Source: Exilibacterium sp. (GTDB taxonomy: Bacteria; Pseudomonadota; Gammaproteobacteria; Pseudomonadales; Cellvibrionaceae). Taken from it: DNA of 64,000 bases. This document shows, one piece after another, positions 53,679 through 61,940 of the stretch (position 1 is the first letter of the stretch; every line of letters starts with the position of its first letter). The notes under the pieces are model-generated. The model did no database searches, was not told the DNA's origin, and was given only the letters and a program-made list of their open reading frames with translations. Location of the stretch: assembly GCA_028280195.1 (NCBI GenBank), contig JANQMH010000056.1, forward strand, positions 62,001 through 126,000, given 5' to 3'. The translations under genes were made by a program, and so were the position numbers.

Positions 53679-54317
53679 TGCCGATCGCTCGCAATAGGCC
53701 TCATAGGCGTGGCCGAACTGCTTGCGCATCATCGCTTCCTCATAAGGCACACGGATAAAATACATGAGGCCGAATGCAATAATGGCGGCCGGCCCGGCGA
53801 TCCAGTTGTGAATCAGCAGCGGCTGAGTGATGACGATTAACCAGATTGCCGCATACATCGGGTGGCGGATGCGTTTGTAGATACCGGAGGTAACCAGGTC
53901 ATGCCCCTCGCGCAGCTCGACGGTGACACTCCAATTGTGTCCGAGATCGACGTGACTGCGCCAGAACAGCCAATAGGCCGGTGCGAGAATGGCCGCACCC
54001 ACGCCTGTCGCCCAGTGTGGAAGACTGTAATTGGCGAAGCCTAGCGCACCCGTGACCAGATGCACGACTGGCAGCACGCTCGTGCCGATCGCCATTATCG
54101 CCAGCAGAACCCGCTCAACAATGATCTGGTGTTTTTCGGTGATGGTGTTTTCCCGAGTCTGTTTTGCGAAGGGTGCGCGGATCGCGGCCATCAGCAAAAG
54201 GGAAGCGAGCCAGATAAGCGAACCCCAGCCATTGGTCTGCCAGCGCCACACCACGGCGCCGGCGACAGCGACGCCAATTGCGGTGAAGACAAATCGCATC
54301 GCTGTGTTCAACGTCAT
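53655..54317 (-). CDS. Isoprenylcysteine carboxyl methyltransferase-like membrane protein
   Basis: The 220-residue protein has four or five membrane segments and the ICMT/PEMT signature in its C-terminal half: LREGHDLVTSGIYKRIRHPMYAA and RVPYEEAMMRKQFGHAYEAYC. These enzymes use S-adenosylmethionine to methylate lipid-like substrates at the membrane. I start at ATG 54317 (GGAG upstream). It lies downstream of the ferredoxin reductase gene on the same strand, 90 bases apart. Its last residues are written by the repeat array. A role in iron uptake is suggested only by location. Confidence 0.75.
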   Translation of the reverse strand: MTLNTAMRFVFTAIGVAVAGAVVWRWQTNGWGSLIWLASLLLMAAIRAPFAKQTRENTITEKHQIIVERVLLAIMAIGTSVLPVVHLVTGALGFANYSLPHWATGVGAAILAPAYWLFWRSHVDLGHNWSVTVELREGHDLVTSGIYKRIRHPMYAAIWLIVITQPLLIHNWIAGPAAIIAFGLMYFIRVPYEEAMMRKQFGHAYEAYCERSAPLWSKRL

Positions 54318-54407
54318 TTTGCAGCTCCGGGTTTCATCTTTTCCGCACCAATCTCCCTGTTCACAATCAGTCACCGCACGCAGAGCAGCTGCCGCCGGCT
54401 TGGCGTG

Positions 54408-55181
54408 TCATTTCTCGACGAAGGCCCGCTCGATGGTGTATTCCGCCCGATACCCGTGCCGCGATTCCGAGAAGCCGCGGTCGTCCAGAATTTTGCAGGT
54501 ATCCTTGAGCATGCCCGGGCTGCCGCAGAGCATAAAACGATCATCCTCGGGACTGGGAGCCGGCATATCGATATCGCGAAACAGTTTGCCACTGGTGATC
54601 AGGTCGGTCAGCCTGCCATTGTTCCTGTAGGCTTCGCGGGTGACGCAGGGATAGTATATCAACTGGCTGCGCACCATCTCGCCGATATGTTCATCCGCGG
54701 GCAGTTGCCGCTCGATAAGCTGCTGATAAGCCAGCTCAGAGACCTGCCTGACGCCGTGAAACAAAATGACTTTTTCAAAGTCTGCATAAATTTCCGGATC
54801 CCGGATGAGACTCAGAAAGGGCGCCAGACCCGTTCCGGTGCCCAGCAGGTAAAGATGCTTGCCGGGCAACAGGTTGCCTGCTACCAGGGTGCCAGTGGGC
54901 TTGGTGCTGAGAATAACGGTATCGCCCGGCTGGATGCTTTGCAGCCGGGAGGTAAGTGGGCCATCGGGAACTTTGATGCTGAAGAATTCCAGCTCCGTCT
55001 GGTAGTTGGCGCTGGCGATACTGTAGGCGCGCATCAGAGGTCTGCCCGCTACCTCGAGACCGATCATGATGAAATGGCCATTTTCAAAGCGCATGCTCTC
55101 CTGTCTGGTAGTTCGAAAACTGAACAGGGAGTCATTCCAGTGATGTACATAGGTCACTGTTTCCTGAATGTATTTGGACAT
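54408..55181 (-). CDS. fpr: Ferredoxin-NADP+ reductase (Fpr)
   Basis: The 257-residue flavoprotein matches bacterial subclass I Fpr (258 residues in Pseudomonas). It shows the FAD motif RAYSIAS, the isoalloxazine and pyrophosphate region KPTGTLVAG, the NADP loop GTGTGLAPFLSL, CGSPGML and the family-typical C-terminus AFVEK. Fpr passes electrons between NADPH and ferredoxin or bacterioferritin-associated ferredoxin and helps release iron. Start ATG 55181. A Fur-like box is 110 bases upstream. It could reduce the imported ferric complex. Confidence 0.92.
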   Translation of the reverse strand: MSKYIQETVTYVHHWNDSLFSFRTTRQESMRFENGHFIMIGLEVAGRPLMRAYSIASANYQTELEFFSIKVPDGPLTSRLQSIQPGDTVILSTKPTGTLVAGNLLPGKHLYLLGTGTGLAPFLSLIRDPEIYADFEKVILFHGVRQVSELAYQQLIERQLPADEHIGEMVRSQLIYYPCVTREAYRNNGRLTDLITSGKLFRDIDMPAPSPEDDRFMLCGSPGMLKDTCKILDDRGFSESRHGYRAEYTIERAFVEK

Positions 55182-55290
55182 TCTCGTTCCTGTTGACAAG
55201 CCGCACCAAAGTCCGCCACAGGATCTGCTTGGCACTTGAGGGCAGCGGACCCGGCGGGCGGCAGTTCGCGAGAGTTGAAATAATGCCTAA

Positions 55291-55309
55291 AATGAGAATG
55301 ATTATCAAT
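55291..55309. promoter_or_regulatory. Fur-box-like site before fpr
   Basis: AATGAGAATGATTATCAAT, whose reverse complement is almost identical to the site at 49507-49525, lies 110 bases upstream of fpr in the divergent fpr/sigma-factor gap. Confidence 0.75.
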
Positions 55310-55445
55310 ATTTTTTGGGCCTGGCATGATATACAGCCGGTGATGGGCCATTGCCAAAACTTGCAATCCCGGGTTTTCAAGCTCCGGGCGCGACCCGCTG
55401 CGGGCGCTCATTGTTCACATTGCCCGGGGCGCCAATATCCCCTAG

Positions 55446-55464
55446 AATGCGAATGATTCTCAAT
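55446..55464. promoter_or_regulatory. Fur-box-like site before the FecI-type sigma gene
   Basis: AATGCGAATGATTCTCAAT resembles a Fur box with the core GAATGATTCTC and lies 20 bases upstream of the sigma-factor start at 55484, where repressor binding would block the promoter. Confidence 0.75.
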
Positions 55465-55483
55465 TTTTCTATGGACTGGGTTA

Positions 55484-56020
55484 ATGCTCCCCTGTGACAG
55501 CGCCTCGAATGCGCGCCTCGAAGCGCTTTATCTCTCACACCATGCCTGGTTGCGAGGCTGGCTGTGGCGCCGCCTCGGGTGTCCGGAGCGTGCGGCGGAC
55601 TTTGCCCACGAGACCTTTTTCCGCGTCCTCACCCGCCCCGGTACTGAGACCCTGGAGCAGCCGCGGGCTTTTCTTACCTGTATTGCCACCCACCTGCTGA
55701 TAGACGACAGCCGGCGTGCGCGCATCGAGCGGGCCTGGCGAGAAACCCAGGCTGCGGTAGGGCAGGTCGCAGTCCCCTCCGCGGAGCAGGTTGTGGAATT
55801 CATTGATGCGCTCGAGCGTATCGCCCGCCTGTTGCAAGGCCTGGGCGAGCGGCCCAGGAAGGCGCTGCTGATGTACCGCCTAGACGGCATGAGCCAGGCT
55901 GATATTGCCGCTGAGTTAGGGGTCAGTGTCAGTATGGTCAAGAAGTATGTGGCGCAGGGCCTGGTGCATTGCCACCGCGCCCTGTGCAACGCTAAGCACA
56001 ACAGTATTGCAGCGCTTTGA
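55484..56020 (+). CDS. FecI-like ECF sigma factor
   Basis: The 178-residue sigma factor has region 2 (LEALYLSHHAWLRGWLWRRLG ... AADFAHETFFRVL, residues 12-55) and region 4 (LERIARLLQGLGERPRKALLMYRLDGMSQADIAAELGVSVSMVKKYV, about 110-155). The group activates a TonB receptor gene when the ferric ligand binds outside. It overlaps the FecR-like gene by four bases, and the STN-type receptor follows, so this is a complete cell-surface signalling triad. Iron control by the Fur box upstream is expected. Confidence 0.93.
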   Translation: MLPCDSASNARLEALYLSHHAWLRGWLWRRLGCPERAADFAHETFFRVLTRPGTETLEQPRAFLTCIATHLLIDDSRRARIERAWRETQAAVGQVAVPSAEQVVEFIDALERIARLLQGLGERPRKALLMYRLDGMSQADIAAELGVSVSMVKKYVAQGLVHCHRALCNAKHNSIAAL

Positions 56021-57072
56021 CACAGCGATTGCCCGACTCGCAGCCGCCCCCGGAAACACCTTTCGAACAGCTCCTGAGCGAAGCTGCACAGTGGCGTGTA
56101 CGCCTCGAGGACGATGCGGCTACCGACAGCGATCACCGGGCTTTCAAGCGCTGGCTGGCCATCAGTGACAGCCATCGTCGCGCCTGGCGTGAGATTGGCG
56201 AGACCTGGGAGGCGCTTGGGGGTGCGCAACTCCCCGGTGCCCGAGCCGCGCTCGAGCGCAGCCACGCAGAAGAGCGGGTTGACGCCCGGCGCTTGCTGCG
56301 CAGAACGGTTATCGGCCTGGCAATACTCGCTGTCTTGCCCGCCGCCGGGTTATGGGTCAGCAACACCTCTCTGGCTTATTGGCTGGCCGATTACCGCAGC
56401 GCAACCGGCGAGCGGCGGACTGTCAAGCTGGAAGATGGCAGTGTCCTCGATATGAACACCGCGACTGCGGTAGACCTGCATTTCGATAGCGCGCGGCGCC
56501 GCATCGCACTGCGGCGGGGCGAAGTTCACCTTCGTGTCGCGGCTGATCCCGACCGGCCGCTGGAAATCACTACCGAGGCCGGTGCTGTCCGTGCGCTCGG
56601 TACCCGATTCAGCGTGAGGAGGCTCGATACGCCTGCTGCCGGCAGCGGCTCGCGCGGTGCAGCCATGCGGGTCGCCGTATATGAGTCGCATGTCAGGTTG
56701 TGTGTGGCGTCCGGCGAGAGCTGCCGCAAACTGCGCAGGGGAGAGCAGGCACGCGCCACCGCGGCTGGTATCGCACCAACTGAGGCAATGGCAAAACACA
56801 GCCAGCCGGCCTGGTTGCAGGACCGTATGGACGTACTGAACCAACCTGTCATCGACGTGCTGGAGGAGCTGGCGCGATATCATCCCGGGATACTGCATTA
56901 CGACAAGCAGGCGCTGGCCGGGCTGCGGGTGTCCGCGACGCTGCCGCTCGATGATATTCCGCGTGCCCTCGATGCGTTGGCACTGGCGCTGCCGATTCGT
57001 ATCCAGGCCTACGGCCGGTGGCTGCTGGTGGTTTCGCGCTCCGAGATCGAAGCCGCTGCCACAGTGCCCTAG
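56017..57072 (+). CDS. FecR-like anti-sigma factor
   Basis: The 351-residue inner-membrane regulator has a cytosolic N-terminal part (AAQWRVRLEDDAATDSDHRAF and WREIGETWEALGG, the DUF4880 region) with the sigma-binding WAxxL-like stretch, one membrane segment at about residues 91-110 (RRTVIGLAILAVLPAAGLWV), and a periplasmic FecR domain (RTVKLEDGSVLDMNTATAVDL ... REVHLRVAAD-like GEVHLRV). It holds or activates the sigma factor and contacts the receptor's STN domain. Start is TTG 56017 in the preceding stop (TTGA). Confidence 0.92.
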   Translation: MTQRLPDSQPPPETPFEQLLSEAAQWRVRLEDDAATDSDHRAFKRWLAISDSHRRAWREIGETWEALGGAQLPGARAALERSHAEERVDARRLLRRTVIGLAILAVLPAAGLWVSNTSLAYWLADYRSATGERRTVKLEDGSVLDMNTATAVDLHFDSARRRIALRRGEVHLRVAADPDRPLEITTEAGAVRALGTRFSVRRLDTPAAGSGSRGAAMRVAVYESHVRLCVASGESCRKLRRGEQARATAAGIAPTEAMAKHSQPAWLQDRMDVLNQPVIDVLEELARYHPGILHYDKQALAGLRVSATLPLDDIPRALDALALALPIRIQAYGRWLLVVSRSEIEAAATVP

Positions 57073-57076
57073 AGGC

Positions 57077-57150
57077 TGTTACATGACTCCCGGTCTACTG
57101 CGGCGGCGCCAGCTGTCAGTTGCCCCGCTGCGGCCGGGATCCATACCACA
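57077..57150. repeat. 74-bp palindromic element, copy 2
   Basis: Starting five bases after the FecR stop, this stretch aligns without gaps to 40067-40140. The core GCGCCAGCTGTC and CCGCTGCGGCCGGGA is conserved, while the outer arms (TGTTACATGACTCCCGG / CCGGGATCCATACCACA) have changed and pair less well. It fills part of the gap before the STN-type receptor gene. Confidence 0.7.
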
Positions 57151-57325
57151 GCTTGTGGCGAAGATGACCGCTGTTGCCGGCCCGTCCGCTGTTTCTCAGC
57201 GATCTGCGCAGCAATCCTCTGTCCGAACTTGCCCGTGCCGCTAAAAATTCTGCTCCCCGCTGTCCCTTTTTCCAGGCTGCCCGTCATAGAGGATTATTCT
57301 GTAAAACAACGGGAGAATACCCTGC

Positions 57326-59707
57326 ATGCTCACAACCGCACCTCAATCCCGGGCTGTCGTGCCCTGCCTCCTTATGGTCCTCTCTGCCGGAGGCTTCTCC
57401 TGGCCGCATCTCGCCACAGCACAGTCTGTGTCACTGGCCCCGGCAGCTGAATGGAATATCGAGATTCCCGCAGGCAATCTTGGCGATGCCCTGCATACCC
57501 TGGCCAAACAGGCGGGTTTGGTGATGGCCTATCAGCCGGACCTGGTCACCGGCCTTTCTACCCCTGGCCTGCAGGGACGCTTTACCGCCGCCCGGGCATT
57601 GGCACTCTTACTGCAGGGCAGCGATCTGGACTATCGCTTTGCCGATGCTTCGACTGTGACCTTGATGGCAGCCAGTCATAAGAGCGAACCGCTAAGGCTG
57701 GAGTCGATCAGAGTTACGGGTGAGCTGCAGGTGCGCACCCTGCAGGAATCCCAGTCAAGTGTGAGCACCTTGACCCAGGATGTGATCGATAGCAGCAACA
57801 TTACCAGCCTCGAGGAAGTTTTCCAGCGCACGCCCAATGTCAGTGGCATATTCAGCGGTGAGGGCTTTGCCATTCGCGGCGTTCCCGACCGCGGTATCGG
57901 TTCGGGGCTGGGCGATACCTCTGCAACCACCGCGGTTTACATCGATGGCGCCGTACAGTCCATCAACGGTGGTATCAACGGCATTCTCAGCACCTGGGAT
58001 TTGCAGCAGGTCGAAGTGTTTCGGGGGCCGCAAACCACAGCCCAGGGGCGCAGTGCTTTGGCGGGAAGTGTGATTATCCGCTCGCGTAATCCCGAGTATG
58101 AATGGGGCTTGCGCGCAAGAATATCGGCCGGGGAGGATGGTAACAGGCAGTATGCAACGGCGTTTGGCGGCCCGCTGATTGAAGATACATTAGCTTTTCG
58201 AATTGCGGCAGACCTGACCGATACCGACGGATTTACACGGTTTGAAAATGGTGAGGTCAGCGACGATGATATCGGTCGCGATAAACGGGAATTGTACCGG
58301 GGCAAACTGCTGTTTGAGCCCAACGACGCTTTCTCAGCATTGCTGACGCTGGTCCGTTCCGATGCCGAGCGCGGATCCGATATGGTAACAGGCACCCGTC
58401 CCTTTTCCGGCACGCGCAATACTGTGGTCGATATCTCCGATACGGAGGTAACCAGCCATGTACTTGAGCTCACCTATACGACATCGGACCAGATGACCTT
58501 TACTGCGACCACTTCTTATACCGACCTGCAGCGCGAACTCTTTCCTATCGCTGCAACCCTGATGGCGACAGGCACCACGACCACAGGGCTGGCCGAGGAC
58601 AAGACCCTCACTCAGGAGCTGCGCCTTGCCTACGACAGCGGCGATGCCCGGCGGGCGACACTGGGTGTCTATTACGCCGATCTGCAAGAGGAATCGGCAC
58701 GGCTGGTGACGGGCACCCAAGGTCCTTTCTCAATCGTTTTTAACGACGGCTTTGATAACAGCTTTGAGAACTTCGCGGTTTTTGGCGAAGTTGAGTTTGA
58801 TGTTTCGCAATACTGGACCCTGCTGGTTGGCGGTCGATACGATCGCGAAGACAGTGATCGCACGGAATTCGCCTCTTCCGACATCACACCTGATACACCC
58901 GCGCTGCCGGATGGCTCGACACGGTTCTCCGGCGCCTCTTCATTCGATGCCCTGTTGCCAAAACTGGCTGCGATTTACCATATTAACGACGACCTGTCGG
59001 TCTCGCTGACGGTACAGAGAGCTTATCGTCCCGGCGGCGCTGATATTCGCACCGATACCAATGCGGCCATAGAGTTTGATCCCGAATACACCTGGAATTA
59101 CGATTTGGCTCTGCGTTCACTCTGGCAGGGCGGCAGCTTATTTGCCAACGTCAATCTGTTTTATATCGACTATACCGATATGCAGTTGCGCTTCTCACCG
59201 GATCCGGCACTGCCTTTTGTGCGGTTTATCGACAATGCCGGAGAAGCTGAGATCTATGGCCTCGAACTGGAAACGGGCTATCAGGTGAGCGAAGAATTTC
59301 GGGTTTACGGTTCACTGGCATGGACAGAGACCGAATTTGGCGATTTTCAGTTTCAGGGTCTGGATCTGTCCGGGCGTGAATTCCCCTATGCCGCCAATAT
59401 CAGTGTTTCTTTTGGTGGCACCTATCGATGGTCATCCGGTATCAGCCTTACCCTGGACAATATCTATACCGGCGATTATTACAGCTCGCTGGTCGACGAG
59501 CGAAACTCACAAGTGAGTTCGCATTTTCTTACCAATTTGCGCGCTGGCTTCGAACGCGATAACTGGGCCGTATACGGTTATATCGCAAATCTGTTCGATA
59601 AGGCGTATTTGACGGACCGTTTTCAGGATCCCCTGGTGCCCGCTGACAGTAATGCCAATCTGGGGCAGCCGCGCACGGCGGGCGTGATTCTGGAATTCAG
59701 TCTTTAA
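57326..59707 (+). CDS. TonB-dependent transducer with STN domain
   Basis: The 793-residue receptor has a signal peptide, then an STN (secretin/TonB short) domain at about residues 48-112 (IPAGNLGDALHTLAKQAGLVMAY ... LLQGSDLDYRF), which signals to FecR. A TonB-box/plug part follows (SIRVTGELQ, VFQRTPNVSGIFSGEGFAIRGVPDR, VEVFRGPQTTAQGRSALAGSVIIRSRNP) and a barrel ending LEFSL with terminal aromatic pattern. Together with the FecI and FecR genes it forms an autoregulated uptake system. It resembles catecholate or similar siderophore receptors; the ligand is unknown. Confidence 0.94.
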   Translation: MLTTAPQSRAVVPCLLMVLSAGGFSWPHLATAQSVSLAPAAEWNIEIPAGNLGDALHTLAKQAGLVMAYQPDLVTGLSTPGLQGRFTAARALALLLQGSDLDYRFADASTVTLMAASHKSEPLRLESIRVTGELQVRTLQESQSSVSTLTQDVIDSSNITSLEEVFQRTPNVSGIFSGEGFAIRGVPDRGIGSGLGDTSATTAVYIDGAVQSINGGINGILSTWDLQQVEVFRGPQTTAQGRSALAGSVIIRSRNPEYEWGLRARISAGEDGNRQYATAFGGPLIEDTLAFRIAADLTDTDGFTRFENGEVSDDDIGRDKRELYRGKLLFEPNDAFSALLTLVRSDAERGSDMVTGTRPFSGTRNTVVDISDTEVTSHVLELTYTTSDQMTFTATTSYTDLQRELFPIAATLMATGTTTTGLAEDKTLTQELRLAYDSGDARRATLGVYYADLQEESARLVTGTQGPFSIVFNDGFDNSFENFAVFGEVEFDVSQYWTLLVGGRYDREDSDRTEFASSDITPDTPALPDGSTRFSGASSFDALLPKLAAIYHINDDLSVSLTVQRAYRPGGADIRTDTNAAIEFDPEYTWNYDLALRSLWQGGSLFANVNLFYIDYTDMQLRFSPDPALPFVRFIDNAGEAEIYGLELETGYQVSEEFRVYGSLAWTETEFGDFQFQGLDLSGREFPYAANISVSFGGTYRWSSGISLTLDNIYTGDYYSSLVDERNSQVSSHFLTNLRAGFERDNWAVYGYIANLFDKAYLTDRFQDPLVPADSNANLGQPRTAGVILEFSL

Positions 59708-60090
59708 TTGCAAGTTAAAAAATCTTCAAGTCACACCGGGTCAGTGCACTGATTCACACCTGCAGCCACCCCGGCGCCTTGTCTGCGGCCCTTGCCGGGG
59801 CGGCAGCTTGCCGCTCTCGACCCCGGCGGCGCATTTGCCGGTACTGACACCATCTGCGCGCTGGTGGCGGGTGCCTGTTACCCGTGGCTGTGGCTGCACT
59901 CAGACAAATCCTGCCAGCCTGCAGCTAATTTTTGCTTTTGCGAATCATTCGCGTTAATGTTCGCAATTCGCTGCCCGCTTTTTACGCCGGGATACACCCG
60001 CTTGTGGCCTTCTGATCATTTGGGCCTGCCGCGAGATCACTATCTCGCCCGGGGGGCGGTGGTGCTTGGTATAGTTGAGGACCCATTTTC
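59708..60090. other. Intergenic region before exbB with a Fur-like site
   Basis: This 383-base gap has no credible gene. At 59937-59955 TTTGCGAATCATTCGCGTT shows the GAATCATTC core seen in the other iron boxes of the cluster, about 140 bases before exbB. The left part is GC-rich without repeats I can define. Confidence 0.5.
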
Positions 60091-60810
60091 ATGAACGACG
60101 ATGCATTCGATGGCGGCGCCAGTGCCGTGTCCGGCGGCCTTGGCCAGCTGCAGGTATTGTTCGACGCGGGCGGTCCCGTGGTACTGCTGCTGCTGGCCAT
60201 GTCCGTATTCGCGCTGACCATTGTGATTGCCAAATGGCTGCAGTTTCGCGCCGCCGGGATCGGCGAAACCCGCCGCGCGCGGCGGGCGCTGGATATATAC
60301 CGCAGCGGCCGGCTGGCCGAGGCGATGGCCGCTGCGGCGCAATCGCGCAATCCGGCTGCGCAGGCGCTGTTAATGGCCCTGCGCGGCGTACAGCGAGGGC
60401 TCCCGGAACAGAAAATCCGTGACGAAGTGCTGGCCTTCGGCAGCGATGCGCTGGCCACGTTGCGGGCGTGGCTGCGGCCGCTGGAGGTGATTGCGGCGCT
60501 GGCGCCCCTGCTGGGCCTGTTCGGTACGGTACTCGGTATGATAGAGGCGTTTCAGCAGCTCGAGAGCGCCGGGGCCAAAGTCAATCCGGCGGTGCTGTCG
60601 GGGGGAATCTGGGTCGCTCTGCTGACCACGGCCGCGGGCCTGGCGGTGGCCATGCCCACCATCGTGGCGCTGAATTGGCTGGAGCGCAAGGTGGAGCGTC
60701 TGGCCCATGATATGGACTGCGTCGTGACCCGCGTATTCAGCCTGGATCTGTCGGATAGAGCAACGCAGGCGAGCAGTGATGCTGACCTTGGACAAGTCTC
60801 AGTTGCCTAG
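60091..60810 (+). CDS. exbB: ExbB/MotA-TolQ family proton-channel protein
   Basis: The 239-residue inner-membrane protein has three membrane segments: about residues 29-50 (GPVVLLLLAMSVFALTIVIA), 130-150 (VIAALAPLLGLFGTVLGMIEAF) and 172-195 (IWVALLTTAAGLAVAMPTIVAL). The two last carry the TolQ/ExbB conserved blocks. ExbB forms the pentamer around ExbD and uses the proton gradient to energise TonB. It overlaps exbD by 35 bases. It would power the two TonB receptors of this cluster. Confidence 0.93.
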   Translation: MNDDAFDGGASAVSGGLGQLQVLFDAGGPVVLLLLAMSVFALTIVIAKWLQFRAAGIGETRRARRALDIYRSGRLAEAMAAAAQSRNPAAQALLMALRGVQRGLPEQKIRDEVLAFGSDALATLRAWLRPLEVIAALAPLLGLFGTVLGMIEAFQQLESAGAKVNPAVLSGGIWVALLTTAAGLAVAMPTIVALNWLERKVERLAHDMDCVVTRVFSLDLSDRATQASSDADLGQVSVA

Positions 60811-61219
60811 CAGCTTCTCCGGCCCCGCGCGCCGGCGCAACCTCGTCAGCCTGACACCGTTGATCGATGTGGTATTTATACTGCTGATTTTTTTTATGCT
60901 GGTGTCGAATTTCATGGACTGGCATGCAATCGGCCTGTCCACGGCGGAGCACGCCGGCAGCACCGATAATGCGGAACTGCTGCCCATTGTTGTCGAACTC
61001 GACCAGCGGGGCCTGCAGGTGGCAGGTGAGCTGTTCGAGTTGCCGGCGCTGGTCGATCACCTCGCCGGCGAGCTGTCGGCATCGCCGCAGCGGCCGGTAT
61101 TGATCCGGCCTGCGCAAGGTATTGTGGTCCAGGACGTGGTAACGGTGTTAGACCGCCTGACCGGTGCCGGCATCAGCGGTATTTCCCTGCTGCCCGAGGT
61201 TGCCGAGGGGGGCTTGTGA
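60776..61219 (+). CDS. exbD: ExbD, first copy (with the conserved Asp)
   Basis: The 147-residue protein has one membrane segment (about 28-45) holding the proton-carrying Asp31 in TPLIDVVFILLIFFML, then a periplasmic domain with VVELDQRGLQV. ExbD couples proton flow through ExbB to TonB. Start is GTG 60776 or ATG 60779. It overlaps the second exbD by four bases (GTGA). Length fits the family (141 in E. coli). Confidence 0.92.
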   Translation: MMLTLDKSQLPSSFSGPARRRNLVSLTPLIDVVFILLIFFMLVSNFMDWHAIGLSTAEHAGSTDNAELLPIVVELDQRGLQVAGELFELPALVDHLAGELSASPQRPVLIRPAQGIVVQDVVTVLDRLTGAGISGISLLPEVAEGGL

Positions 61220-61623
61220 AGTTTGCGGCACCGCGTCACCGGGATACCGAGGCAGGCGTATTGCCGCTGATCAATGTGGTGTTTCTGCTGCTGATTTTTT
61301 TCATGATTGCCGGCAGTCTGTCGCCGCTGTCGGCGTTTGATATCGCGCCGCCGCAGTCGGCGAATGATGCCGATGTGCTCGAGAAACAGGTAGTCTTATT
61401 GATATCCGGCGATAAACAGTTGGCCCTGGGTGATGACGTCATCACCGAAGGTGTACTGGCAGAAACACTGAAAGCGCGCGGGCAGGGTGCCGAACCCTTT
61501 GACTTGCAGCTGAAGGCCGACGCCGGCCTCGACGCGCAGTACCTGATTCATATCATGACACTGTTGCGCGAGGCGGGGGTAGACAAACTCGAGTTACTGA
61601 CAGTCAAGGGCGATGAGGCGTGA
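61216..61623 (+). CDS. exbD: ExbD-like, second copy (Asn in place of the Asp)
   Basis: The 135-residue ExbD-like protein has the membrane segment LPLINVVFLLLIFFMIAG at about residues 16-33. The essential channel Asp of ExbD/TolR is Asn20 here. The periplasmic part keeps the fold (QVVLLISGDKQLALGDDVI ... ELLTVKGDEA). Two ExbD chains sit together in the ExbB ring, so a mixed dimer with one proton-carrying Asp is possible. Start GTG 61216 inside the previous stop. Confidence 0.88.
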   Translation: MKFAAPRHRDTEAGVLPLINVVFLLLIFFMIAGSLSPLSAFDIAPPQSANDADVLEKQVVLLISGDKQLALGDDVITEGVLAETLKARGQGAEPFDLQLKADAGLDAQYLIHIMTLLREAGVDKLELLTVKGDEA

Positions 61624-61824
61624 TCGCGGTGGGGTCCTGCGGCCGTCGCCTGTACTGGGCGCTGTCGGCGCGCCTGGCACTGTCGATTCAGCGCTCTGTT
61701 TGCATCCCTCGACTCTCAACTGGCAAGCGGAGATCGCCGCGCTCAGGGCGCCGGGGCCGGTCAACTTTCAGCCAGCGCTTTGCGCGCCGCCGCCGAAACC
61801 GGTACATTGGCAGCTGGGTTTGCA
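61620..61824 (+). pseudogene. Possible decayed small gene after exbD (TonB candidate)
   Basis: A GTG at 61620 overlaps the exbD stop (GTGA), the same coupling used by the genes before it. The first 25 residues (CGRRLYWALSARLALSIQ) could begin a TonB-like membrane protein and have high GC in third positions. After about 61700 this frame turns Arg-rich and implausible, while another frame reads LFASLDSQLASGD and beyond. A frameshift in a former tonB-type gene would explain this; a small unrelated gene or no gene is equally possible. Confidence 0.3.
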
Positions 61825-61889
61825 CGCATAAACAGTGCGAATAAACAATGTGAATAAACAACGTGAATAAACAACGCGAATGAACAATG
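61825..61889. repeat. 13-bp tandem array (CGAATAAACAATG units)
   Basis: Five 13-bp units: CGCATAAACAGTG, CGAATAAACAATG, TGAATAAACAACG, TGAATAAACAACG, CGAATGAACAATG. It lies between the exb genes and thrH and ends about 50 bases before the thrH start. Confidence 0.88.
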
Positions 61890-61940
61890 GCTGCCAGCCG
61901 GCAATGAAAGTGAGCGGTGACACAAGACGGGGGGATGGTT

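Noticed and set aside
61613-61831. A 72-residue frame overlapping the second exbD
   Set aside because: Pro/Ala-rich with no motif; the coupled GTG frame at 61620 fits the operon better but is also doubtful, so it is listed only as a possible decayed gene.
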